DNA of 64,000 bases from Cryptomeria japonica (Eukaryota; Streptophyta; Pinopsida; Cupressales; Cupressaceae). The stretch's first letter is position 1. The number at the start of each line of letters is the position of its first letter. Position numbers and translations under genes: made by a program. Of the stretch, positions 36,134 through 47,013 are shown piece by piece. The notes beneath the pieces were generated by a model, which searched no databases, had not been told where the DNA came from, and saw only the letters and a list, made by a program, of their open reading frames with translations. Location of the stretch: contig NC_081414.1 of NCBI RefSeq assembly GCF_030272615.1, positions 526,049,137 through 526,113,136 on the forward strand, read 5' to 3'.

Positions 36134-38638
36134 ATGGTTGAAACCCATTTCCAAAAATCTAGGAGAGAAGAAAAAGAGGCTCAAGAGTTCGCAAACATGA
36201 GTGCCTATGAGTATGATAATGATGTCTTTTTCAATTCTGATCATACTACATTGCCTGACATGGATGCCTATAGAAACATTCCAAATGTTGAGAACATGGA
36301 CAGTACAAACAACAATGATACACACAATTACAATATGGACAACATTTCAGTACATTCAGTAGAAGTGGAAGACTCCATTATGAATCCCCATTTCAATCGA
36401 TTGGTTGAGGAAATAATGAGGAGAGATAGACAATATTTCTTACAAATGATGGCACAAAGTGGAGCCAAGATTCCTCGTGACTTTGACATGTCTCAAATAA
36501 TGGAAAATCGACCTTTGCAACAACCTCACCTCAACATGGATCAAAGGAGGCCTAATAGTGGAGGCAATAGAGGACCACATCTTGTGCTTGAATCACCATC
36601 ATCTTTGTTTCAAAAACCAGAGGTCCCACATACACATGGTCAAGCATATGATACTCACCTTTGCAGACCATTATGGAAGTCTTATGCATAAAAATATGGT
36701 CAATCACATACCAATGCTAAGGATCAACCACCAAAGCAATTGGATATTCAAGGGCATGCTCAAAATTTGGACACAAGGAAACCCTGCATCAAATTTGGGG
36801 GCAACACACTAGAACAAACTCATGACATGCCTATAGAGTATGATATACATGGACAAAACAAATATTCTATTCCTCATCATGACTGTACACCAAGTGGTTC
36901 ATATACACAACATCATTATAGACCTTCTCCATATGAACATGTGTATGATCAATATCATCCATATATGCAACATCCTCCTCCACTCGGTGCTTCAGGCATG
37001 GGGTATGGTCCAAGAAGTCGGTCTCCACCTAAGAACAATTTGGAGCAACAAATCAAGGACTTACAAAAGAAAATGGAGGACATAAATACACCGAAGCCAA
37101 CATAAACAATGAGAGACATATGTCCTTATCCATTTGACAAGAGCATTCCAATGCCTCCTTTTCCTACACACTTTGTGATGCCTAAGTTTGATAAGTATAG
37201 AGGAAAAGGGGATCCTAAAGCACATATAAGATGGTTTTTCATAGCTTGCATTGAGGTAGCAGCAGAAGAGACATATTTGATGAGATTATTCCCACAGAGA
37301 TTAGGAGATCAAGCTATGGAATGGTTCTCCCAACTTCCACCCGGAATTAAGTCAGGGGGTGACTTAGCAGAGGCATTTATCCAAAATTTCTCATACAGCA
37401 TAGAGACAAACATATCAATCACTACCTTGTGCAACACCAAACAAAAGGATGGAGAATCTTTTTCATCATTTTTACAAAGATGGAGGAATCTAGCCAGCAG
37501 ATGCTCTTGTGAAATTCCACAAAAACAAATGGTAGAGATGTTTACCCAGAATGTTAACAAAGACATTGGTTATGACCTAAGAAAAGCTTGTTTTTCCACT
37601 TTTAAGGATGTCATTGAAAAAGGTTTAGCAATAGAGAAGGTCCTAATTGAATAGGGAGTCATTAAGATATTCAAGGAAAACAAAGATGACTTTAAAGGAA
37701 AAGATAAGCCAAGATTTTGGAACAAAAACAAGAACATAATCAATGATGGTGTTGTTGATGCCAATACAGTACAACCCAAAATTGTTTTCTCTGGATCAAG
37801 CTCTACAAACAATCAAGTGAATACTCAAACAACTTCCAAATCACGAAGGAAGTACACCCCATTGGGAGAACCACTTGAGTCAGTTTTCAAAAAGCTAGTG
37901 GCAAACAAAGTAATCATAGTTCCAGATTTTCCTCCATATGAGCCAAACTTTAAACCAAATTGGTGGAATGATGATGAATATTGTGAATTTCATAAGAGCA
38001 AGGGCCACAAGACAGGAAATTGCCATTGACTGAAGAACATTATACAAGATCTTATTGATAGAGGTGACATTGAGATTGAAGGACACTCATCCAACCAAGA
38101 ACATGAGATGTTTAAGGAACCATTCCCAAAACATGACAAGGGAAAGTCTAAAGCCACAGATGACCAAACCAACTATACCAGAGCATCCTATAACTATGAT
38201 TCAACTGTCAATCACATTTCAATGGACAATTATGTCTCTACCATTATCATCAAGGACAAAATGCCTGAAAGTTCTACCCAAAGACCCAAGGTTGTCCTAA
38301 AAGGTGTTGGATCTTCTACTGAACCTACCTCTAAATGTAATGTTACAACTCGTTGGGGTAAATTCACTTTGCAAGGTGCTCCAGCCAAAAACACAGCTTC
38401 CTCATCAACCAAACCTGAGTATGACCTTGTAGAACAGTTAGGGAAGACACCTACGCTTATCTCAATCCTTGAGCTCTTACACATATCCCCTGCACATAAA
38501 GCCATTCTTCATAAAATCTTGAGAGACACTGTTGTCCCCACTGATCTGAATGTGGACCAGTTTCAAGCCATGGTGGGATACCTTTCCATTCCACACTCCC
38601 TTACATTCACAAAAGTCGATGACACCTCTGTAAGTTAG
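36134..38638 (+). pseudogene. Element B gag polyprotein
   Basis: Same domain order as A: ATG start (MVETHFQKSRREEKE), Asn/His/Pro-rich part, gag capsid domain (QAMEWFSQLPPGIKSGG...), and zinc-knuckle-like motif CEFHKSKGHKTGNC. Stops that A does not have: TAA at about 36689 (Glu in A), TAA near 37103 (Tyr in A), TAG near 37652 (Gln in A) and TGA near 38027 (Arg in A). It ends at the TAG 38636-38638 that is also present in A at the same codon. Confidence 0.82.
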
Positions 38639-40243
38639 CCACATAATGCACCTTTACACATTGAAGCCTTCCTACACAAACATCAAATAAAACGAGTTCT
38701 GATAGATGGAGGAGCAGGTCTGAATATTTGTACATTGAGCACAATTAAACAATTGGGATATTCAGATAAAGCTGTGAATTCTACAAACAAAATTACCATC
38801 AAGGCATATGATGATGAAGAGCATTCATCCAAAGGCACAGTCACCTTGCCTCTCAGAGTTGGGCCAGTTACAAAGGATGTGGTTTGTCAAGTCCTTGATC
38901 TAGAGCTCACATACACCATATTGCTAGGACGCCCATGGATTCATGAAATGAGAGCTATTCCTTCTACATATCATCGATGTATCAAGTTCCCTCACAATGG
39001 AGTTGAAGTGACCGTCAAAGCTGACCCAAATCCATTTATATACTGCAACAATCTGCGACCTAGATCAGAAATAACAATACCAGTCAATCGAGAGGCTATT
39101 CCATCTTCAACATATGTGGATCCAGAATCCTTGAAAGCTTCTACATCAAAACAAGCAGAGATAAAAGAAAAGTTCAACATTAAAGACATGGGATGTGGTG
39201 AGTATATCTTTCATGTTGATCAACTCCCACTATCTCCTAAGACATTTAGTCGACAAGAACATCCTACAAACAATTTGCAAGGAATTGGGTACGAAGCACC
39301 TAGTGTTGTGGCTACTAAGTCTGAATGCAAATCTCCTCTAGTGGTGCAAGCAACTCTTGATATCAATAGTCCTCAGAGTGGTTCCAGCGAAGAATCTATT
39401 GAGCATATCGCTATCCCTCTTGAGAACTTGTATAGCCTTACCATTTCATCCACTCATTCCATTTCCACTCCACTTCCAAACTTGGATCAAAAAGAATTAC
39501 AAAAACCCTTACTCATTGGGGATCAAAAATCAAGCTTTGAAAAGAAAAATCTAAAAGTCAAAAATAAAGAAAAGTGCTTTAGTCCAAGTAAAAATCAAAA
39601 GTTATTGGACTCTGAAAAAATCAAGGTCAAGGATAAAAATTCTATGAAAGAAAAAGAGCAAGAGTTGATCTCCCTAATATCAAAATAACTGGGGGCAAAA
39701 GTTCTAAAATTTTAAATCAAAAAGCAAACTTGTTGATCCTAAGTCTCCATCATGCTATCATACTTTCACTTCTTTTCACAATCATAAGCCTTCATCACTC
39801 ATCCACTTGTTCTGCACATCCATTCCCTTCTGGTAATACATCATGGACCTTTAATGGAGCTTCGTCGAAGGAATTTGTTTTCAGGGATGCCCAAACTTCT
39901 TTAGGTGACACACATATGGGACTGTGTAGTCCACACACTAGTAATTCTATCTCAATTTCTTCATCAAGGAAGACAGTCACTCGAGCTACACATCATTCAG
40001 TCAAGAAACAATGCAGCTACAATCATAAAGTAAATCCTCACACAGGTGGGTGACTTAGTTCTCAAAGAAAATCCTAAAAATCAACAAGACAGAGAGAAGA
40101 AGGGCAAGTTCGAACCAAATTGGCTTGGTCCTTACATCATCACAACAACATATGGATCTGGTGCATATCAACTCTCAACAATAGAGGGTGAACCTTTGGA
40201 GGATCCTATCAACAACATGCACCTTCTCAGGTTTTACACATAG
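38639..40243 (+). pseudogene. Element B pol remnant: aspartic protease plus hydrophobic segment plus integrase C-terminus
   Basis: Protease active site VLIDGGAGLNICTL (about 38696-38737) is in frame with the preceding gag apart from the intervening TAG, followed by ILLGRPWIHEMRAIP. A 1-base deletion near 39673 shifts the frame relative to A. The next frame has the hydrophobic helix LLFTIISLHHSS and N-x-S/T sites (GNTSWTF). A 5-base deletion near 40043 precedes the integrase C-terminal module VGDLVLKENPKN...KFEPNWLGPYII, which ends at about 40243. No reverse transcriptase, RNase H or integrase core lies between. Confidence 0.78.
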
Positions 40244-41854
40244 CTCTTCAGAGTATCCCAATTCAAAAATACAAAAAAAATCAAAAAATTCAAAAATACA
40301 AAAAAAAATCATAAAAATAAAAAATTGTTACTTGGTGAAAACTTGGCAAACAGGCGCCTTGTGACACAAAATAAAAATAAAAATGTGAAAAAAAAGCATT
40401 TCGTCCAATGGTGAAAACCACTTCGGTGGCACCCTGGGCAAGTACCATGGTGAAAACTGGGTCACTGGCGCCATGCGTAGAGACATTGCTCCTCCCTCCT
40501 TCAGGATTCCATTTCATCTTTCACTTTGCACACACTCACGACTTATTCATTCATAACAAACTTACCCATTCCTATCATGGCTTGTTATTGATCTACCTAA
40601 GATTGGTTAGCCATTCATAATAAACATTCCTTTTCACCCCTTTCCATCCATAATAAACCAGCTCCTATCTGTGGCTAAGGCAAATCCTACGTCTAGTGAT
40701 GGGTGTGGAACTAAGAAGTGAGGAGTATAGTTTCTTCTACTTTTCTTCAATCTATCCGCGCACAATCCACAATAAAGCAACACTTGCATCACCAATCCGC
40801 AATAAAGTTTTGTCTTCTCCGCAATAAAGTATCAGTTTCATGGATTCAGTCAGTTTCAGATGAGACACAACAACAATAATGGGCTTCAGCAAATCAAATC
40901 TTTCAATAGACTCAAACAACATTATGGTTTAGTGCGATCTATCCTTTTTGTGAAAGTAAACATTGTGACCACAATCAAATAAGACTTATACAAGTGACAA
41001 GAGACACTAAACTTGAGGACTACAGTGAATGTTGGTGTCGAGTCTTGGTTTTCTTTCGATTTTATCTTTTTGGTGACATGTCTTTTAGCTTTTTCAGGAT
41101 GTCTCTGACTAGAGATTTTTATCTCCAGGATGTCTTTGACTAGAAAGGCGAGGATGGCGTATCATCACCTATTTTTCTTTTGCTGTCTGCGGTTTGTCTC
41201 TTAGTAATGCTATGACTTGTCCAAGGATATGAGGACACTGTGAGTCTAGTATGAACTGGGGCATTCCTTGTTTGTGTCTATCTTATCTCCATGCAAACAG
41301 GTACAATGACTTTCTGGGTCGAACATATGCCTCGATTGTCATAACCTATTTTGCCATAATAAAGCTCAATGATGATAATGCACAAGAAGCTCTTTTCACT
41401 TTCATATCTTCTATCTTCCATTCCCCCTTTCTTGATTGACCTCCATCATCCTTCTCGAGTCTGTGTAGCCTGCTATCACATGACTGAGTATAATGACATG
41501 CCAAAAATATTTGCATTTCATGTAGTTGCACTTGCATTACCACATATAAGCATTTCATACATACATATAGATATCACAATCACATAACATCCTGCACACA
41601 ACACATGTTAGCACATTTTACATTTTCATCATGTAAATAGTTCTTTGCATTATCATATCCATTTGCATTTCATACATTCACATTGACATAACATTTAAAA
41701 ACACAAAAGAACAAAAATATTGCATTTCCTCATGAATCATATAAAAACATCACATAGGTGCACATGCATATAGCTGCCGCAAAGAAGAATGCATCTCATA
41801 TATATATAATCATAAGTGTCATGATATAATGATGTCAAAATCATATGGCCACAA
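40244..41854 (+). other. 3' non-coding region of element B
   Basis: Matches 111-1762 of element A in inverted orientation. There are no coding features. Confidence 0.6.
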
Positions 41855-42481
41855 TCACCCGAAGGTGTCTACATCATCATACAAAATGGTACAAAATTGA
41901 TACATAGGGAGCCCTCTACAGCTATGATGAACTCCCTTCCTCGGAGCCGGCTGGCCTCGACGGAGTCTGAGCCCTGGAAGGACCCGTCCAAGATCATCTC
42001 TCCCGGCCCCTATGTCCTCTGTAGCCACCCCTCGTGTTGCCCTATCCGGATAGAGGAACCCACTGATCACTCCTACCAGCACCGCCACTAGTGCCAATCC
42101 TGTCCGTGTCATGGTATCCCAAGCCACGTGTCCAGCCCTCATCTCCAGTCCTGGATCCTGAAACACTCATCTCAGTGCATCCCTGTCTCCATCTCGATCG
42201 TAGGGTACTAACTCCCCATCGATCGGTATCCACAGTATCCTGTATACATCCTCTAAGGTGACTATCATCTCACCCATCGACAAATGAAAACTACAAGTCT
42301 TTGAGTATCATCTCTCAGCCAGTGCAGTCAGCAATCCCATGTTCGCCCGAAACTCAGGCACATACAGAATATGTCGCAGGCCCATAGCCTGAACCACTGT
42401 TCTCTCCTCAACTGTCAGCTTTGCTCATAAACTCTGAGTCGATGGGAATCTCTCTCATGACTCCAACATAGGTAGATACTC

Positions 42482-43110
42482 CTATAGTCAAGCAAATCAA
42501 TCATGTCAGTCATAGTGGCATTCCCTGTTCATCACAAAATGCTGCTCTTTATCCTAGTGCTTATATTTATCATATGGCGCTATTTATCCTAGTGACACTC
42601 ACTGTTCATCACAAAGTGTTGCTATTTATCCTAGTGACACTCACTGTTCATCACAAAGTGTTGCTATTTATCCTAGTGGTACTCCCTGTTCATCACAAAG
42701 TACTACATGTTTTTGCACTCCCTTTTCATCACAAAGTGCTGCTCATATTTGTACTCCCTGTTCATCACAAAGTACTTTATCTTGGTACTCCCCGTTCATC
42801 ACAAAGTGCCTTGATCTATCCTAGTCTTCCCTAGAGGACCTACTTGAGTGTATCCTCTCAGCAGCTTATCCAATCGACAACGTATGTTCATCACATAACT
42901 GTCGATTTAACCTAGGAGACATAAACGCGCTTACATATTGCACAGACGCGCCTGACACAAACATAGACGCGCCTGACACAAACACAGACGCACCTAAGCA
43001 TTTTTTTGACCTTGTTTGACATACCTAAATGCACATTTATTGCTCTACTTAACATGCATTAATGACAACATTTATTGCGACAAACTACAAGGAGGTTTTG
43101 CGATACTTAC
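42482..43110 (-). other. Predicted intron of the antisense PMD gene
   Basis: 629 bp with strong GTAAGT donor and TATAG acceptor. It contains the minisatellite at 42515-42830. On element B's own sense strand these signals read backwards, which can explain why the intron survived retrotransposition. Confidence 0.6.
42515..42830 (+). repeat. Minisatellite with unit CTGTTCATCACAAAGTGCTG
   Basis: About seven copies of a 30-50 bp unit containing (T/C)CCCTGTTCATCACAAAGTG followed in the first copies by CTATTTATCCTAGTG. Unit length falls along the array. Confidence 0.85.
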
Positions 43111-43510
43111 CGACTCTCCTGCCTCTGCTGGCCTTTGAAATCAGCGAACGCGATTGAATCTATGCACCAATGCCATCGCTGCTGACTGCTGCTGCTCTAT
43201 TCTCTCTCTGCACTCTAATCTCTTGGATGTGTGGATGACAATGAGGATATATTCCCCTCATGGTCTATCTTATAGACTACCGTAGCCCTAGCCCTCGTTT
43301 CCTCAGTCAGTCTTCATTATCTCATGACTTTGTCACTCTATTCTATCCGATCAGTCCATTCTAGCCTTTCTTTCTTATCGAGAGATTGTCTACGATCTTT
43401 TCACATATGTTCATTCAATCTCTCAAGAGGGCATATCATTCCCATCTTGGGGCAACTTTGTATCAGTTCATATTATTTTCTTTGAAACAACACGACAAGC
43501 TGCATTGTCT

Positions 43511-43525
43511 CAAAGAGGGGCAAAA
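43511..43525 (+). other. Polypurine tract of element B
   Basis: CAAAGAGGGGCAAAA directly before the 3' LTR. Confidence 0.88.
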
Positions 43526-44305
43526 TGTAGACACCTAAAATTGTCCAGTCTAATTAAATAAATATCTTTATTTATTTAATTACTTTAAGCCTAATTCTTC
43601 TATTAATTGAATAAATCTTTATTTATTTAATTAATTCATTTATCCTCTTCTAGCTTTATTTCTCATTTAAATAAATACATTTATTTATTTAAATTATCCC
43701 TTTTCTCTCAAATTAAATAAATATCTTATTTATTTAGTTATCCCACTTCTTCTATTAATTAAATAAATATTTATTTATTTAATTAATTCATTAGCCTTTT
43801 CCACCCATGACACATGTCATTCATCTCTTAATTCATACACTACCTACCCTTTCATTATTTTCTTATTTTCTCTACCTACCCTCTAATTATAGCCGACCTC
43901 TTTTACACCTCTCAATCTTATCCCTCCATTTCATATAGTGTCTTCTATATAAGGAGATGCTTCCTTCATTATCAAACCCTCACTATGCATTCAACCCCGA
44001 CTATGCTTTCAAACTTGCATATGCAATCAAGCCTACTTGCAACCACATTTCCGTTCTTTGTTGAGCTCTTGTGCACATAAAATTTGAGAGAAAATATATC
44101 AAGCAAGAACAATGGAGATAGGAAGAATGGAGATCCAAACCCTATTGGACATGTGATGGTATAATCTTTGTGATTTCATTTGATTTGCATTGTCTTAGGT
44201 AATCTTCATATGTTATGGTGGATCTTTGTTGTTGTTAGGCTAGGGTTTTGTGGTTGAATCTATTGAGTCTTTCAATATTGTTGTTATCCATTTTCACCAT
44301 ATACA
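43526..44305 (+). repeat. Element B 3' LTR
   Basis: 780 bp, aligned end to end with the 5' LTR. The TATA box TATATAAG lies at 43946-43953, the same offset (420) as in the 5' LTR. Confidence 0.95.
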
Positions 44306-44469
44306 CTATTATGCAACTATCCATATATATAAAGTATGTGCACATCCAAGACAATATATACAATGTTAAAAAATAAGTACACATGTAAACAAATGTGTAA
44401 AGTGTATAAAAAAGTACATATCATATAAAATAGTACATGTACATCACATCAGAGCCAAATAAACAATAA

Positions 44470-46532
44470 AATCTCGCGGTCTCTTCTCCCTGGGACGTGG
44501 ACCAGATCCACCCATCCCATGTTGTACAAGGAAAAAATAATATTAAAATACTTGATTAACTATTAAAAGATAATCATTTATCAAATACAGATGGAATGCA
44601 TGAATTAAGTTACAAACTTTCCACGGTATGCGTGTGCACATTAACTCCAATAACTTGTTCTGCATGTACTATATGCTCAGGAGTTGTGTCATCTTGTATA
44701 CAAGATAAGAAACATGATATAACGAACATGAGCACATATATGTATTTATTTTTTTATTAAATAAAAATGAACAATTATAATTTGATTAAATAATCATATA
44801 ATAAAATATCGTACATAAGGTTGCTCATCTCCTCTAGCAGTATCTTGTGCACCTTGATGTGTATGTACATTGAAATCAACACCAAATGTAGTGCTAGCTA
44901 AGTCCTGTACAAGGTCAAATTCAAAGTGTCCAATTAAATGTCAAATTAAGAGTCAAAATAAGGTCAAATTAAGTATTACATATTAAGACCTCAAAGGATG
45001 TCGATTTGCGTTCAAATTGGCTCTGATAAAAATGTTGAGGATAACCTATCCTGATAGTAGTGTCCACCTACCAACATGCATTTAATAAAATCATATTTAT
45101 TGAACATATATATGTGTATTAAATAATTTCAAGTCAAGTTACAATGTTGTAAGAACATATTTAATTTATGAATTCTAAGATACATACAATACATGGTGTC
45201 ACAATTGTCACACCCTCTTCTCGATATGATGTAGAGGGTCCCTCATGACCTAAAGCCTGGAGAAAGAAGCATTCAATGTATCAACATGAAACTTTATATA
45301 GTATACGATGATAACATATTAACTTAAAAAGCTAGTACAATGTCTAGATAGAAATTGATACTATACCCTAAAAGGTGTGCCAAGCTGTGTAGGAGTAGAT
45401 GCAATATTGACACAAACATTTGGTGTAGTCCTTATCTACATAAACCAAATTTATTTAATGAAGTATTAGATTGTATAAAAAAAATACATGCACTTAATTT
45501 ATACCTATATTTAATGAAGTATTAGATTGACATGTACATGTATATATATCTATACTTGCTCAAGATGATCATCAGAGCAAAGAAAATCCATATATGATGT
45601 CATCATAGTATCATCTATTGCATCATGTTGAGTTGCAATTGAAGTGGATCCTCGATCAACAGTAGGACCTACACACATTTGATGACAACTCGTACACATA
45701 TGTGGCATCGATTGAGGAGTGGATGCCATCTATGCAACTTGCTCACTCAAGTTACTTGTGAGGGAAGTCAAAGAATCTAATGTTGAAATGAATGATGTAT
45801 TTTGCACATCTGCAGGAATTGATGGAGCAACAAGTAGAACCACGGGTGGATCTGGTAGGGGATTATTACTGCGTGCCCTTAATCTATGTTGTGGCATTCC
45901 ATGACCAACACCCTGGAATGACTTAATATCAAAATAATTTGGTTTTTGGTGCATTACAAACTCATAGTATAATTTCTTCAAAAAAATATAAAGGGACCTC
46001 ATAATTACGATGTGGAGGATAATCAAAAACCATCCACCATCTATCCCAAAAGTGTCTAGCCATTTCTGGATGATCACACCACTTAATTGAAATTATTTTT
46101 TGGGTAGGTTGCATTGGTTCTCTTGTTTTTGGGTTAGTAAAATATGGACATAAATGAGATTTGGTTATTTTAAGATCAGTGATATGCCTATAAGTTAATC
46201 CATCAGCATAAAAATCATGCAACTCTTGTCGTCATCTATGAAATTGATCTTATTGAGAATCAATTTATTTAACTGACTCGACAACAGTTTGCATTGATTT
46301 TGCAAACTCTAGAAGATGGTGGGGGGGGGGGGGTGGTGATTGGCTCATTTTGGATTGAAGTAATATTTTGTTCAATAACTAGTAGGTTTTCATTAATTCT
46401 TTCTCTTGAACGGATTTCATCTAATCTAGGGGGTGGAGGTGGAGGTGGAGGTGGTGGTGGAGGTGGAGGAGGAGGGGGTTGCAGTGGGGGATTCTCACCT
46501 AACAATTCATCTATGTAAAAAATATCCATCAT
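44470..46532 (-). pseudogene. Multi-exon gene-like region of unknown function; possible second gene of unit T
   Basis: Minus-strand pieces with protein-like composition lie between AT-rich spacers that have plausible GT and AG ends. In order: an acidic start with a poly-Pro run (MMDIFYIDELLGENPPLQPP..., 46532), HDFYADGLTYRHITDLKI...HFWDRWWMVFDYPPHRNYE (46222-45990), GVGHGMPQHRLRARSNNPLPDPP...SFISTLDSLTSLTSNL (to about 45560), IRTTPNVCVNIASTPTQLG (45430), GHEGPSTSYREEGVTIV (45240), VDTTIRIGYPQHFYQSQF (45060), LASTTFGVDFNVHTHQGAQ (44900), DDTTPEHIVHAEQVIG (44690), and a basic end GGSGPRPREKRPRDF followed by a stop near 44470. I do not recognise the family. It faces the transposase-like gene, and element B separates the two. 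Stops and a poly-G slippage tract suggest decay, and the exon joins are my reading. Confidence 0.35.
46318..46485 (+). repeat. Poly-G and GGT/GGA low-complexity tract
   Basis: A run of about 14 G near 46320 and a (GGAGGT)n/(GGGGGT)n tract at 46431-46480. On the minus strand it encodes the proline runs of the gene-like region. Confidence 0.8.
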
Positions 46533-47010
46533 AACAAAGAGATCCTACATATATAAATATATACATGGATTATATACAACTCTATGTCAAAGAAGAATCT
46601 ATTTTAGTTTAAAAAAAAACATTTATAAATAGTAACATTTCTATGTTTTTGAATGAGATACACATGAAATATAATATAATATTGAACTTAAAAAAATATA
46701 CATGTACATACTATTGAATATTTAAATATTTAATTTGCGCACAAAACTTAATACACACTTTAATTGAAACTTCATAAATCTATTATATATTCAATTTAAT
46801 GCATTCATTTCTTGTAAAATGTATCAACTATTAAAATCAATATAAAATATTCCATACATGAACTTGTAAAAAAGTAAAATAAGATCAACATATAGAAAGT
46901 AATTTATATAATAAATAATTAGTCACAATTCTGGTAAACATGTTGAATTAGTACTTTGTGTTGGAATAGTACTAATATATTAGATGGTAACCTCTCTAAG
47001 TGGTCATTTA
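46533..47010. other. AT-rich spacer
   Basis: No gene or element end recognised. Confidence 0.5.
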
Positions 47011-47013
47011 ATA

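Larger units (their letters stand above)
41855..43176 (-). pseudogene. Plant mobile domain (PMD) gene captured antisense inside element B; two exons
   Basis: On the minus strand: a TATA-like TCTATAAGATAG near 43270, an ATG at 43176 (MALVHRFNRVR), donor GTAAGTAT at 43110, acceptor GACTATAG at 42482-42483, and exon 2 from 42481. The 66-base exon 1 ends in phase 0, and exon 2 opens in the frame that carries the PMD pattern: LTVEERTVVQAMGLRHILYV, LLTALAER, then MGEMIVTLEDVYRILWIPI, DGELV and AGHVAWDTMTRTGLALVAV. The motif G-E-M-x-V-T-L-x-D-V-x-x-I-L is typical of PMD proteins (the MAIL/MAIN family and the related domain of several plant transposons). Five in-frame stops are seen, one in exon 1 and four in exon 2, and all are TGA. 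In the host, PMD proteins act in silencing or genome stability; any role here is unknown. Confidence 0.72.
32793..44305 (+). mobile_element. Element B: complete Tat-like non-autonomous Ty3/gypsy retrotransposon carrying an antisense PMD gene
   Basis: It is bounded by two 780-bp LTRs with candidate target duplications TTATT (32788-32792) and CTATT (44306-44310), four of five matching. Order: LTR, PBS, 2.5-kb leader, gag, protease, short tail with integrase C-terminal module, 3' region with an antisense gene and a minisatellite, PPT, LTR. Reverse transcriptase, RNase H and the integrase core are missing. The LTRs differ at about 20 of 780 positions by my count, with no indels, so the insertion is younger than most neighbours. 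Confidence 0.93.

Noticed and set aside
42515-42830. CRISPR-like array
   Set aside because: Units are contiguous and degenerate with no unique spacers, in a plant retrotransposon.
42574-42834. Repeat-rich plus-strand frame (VHHKVLL units)
   Set aside because: It is the minisatellite translated; it lies in the predicted antisense intron.
46294-46518. Gly-rich plus-strand frame
   Set aside because: It is the opposite strand of the poly-Pro tract in the gene-like region and has no support of its own.
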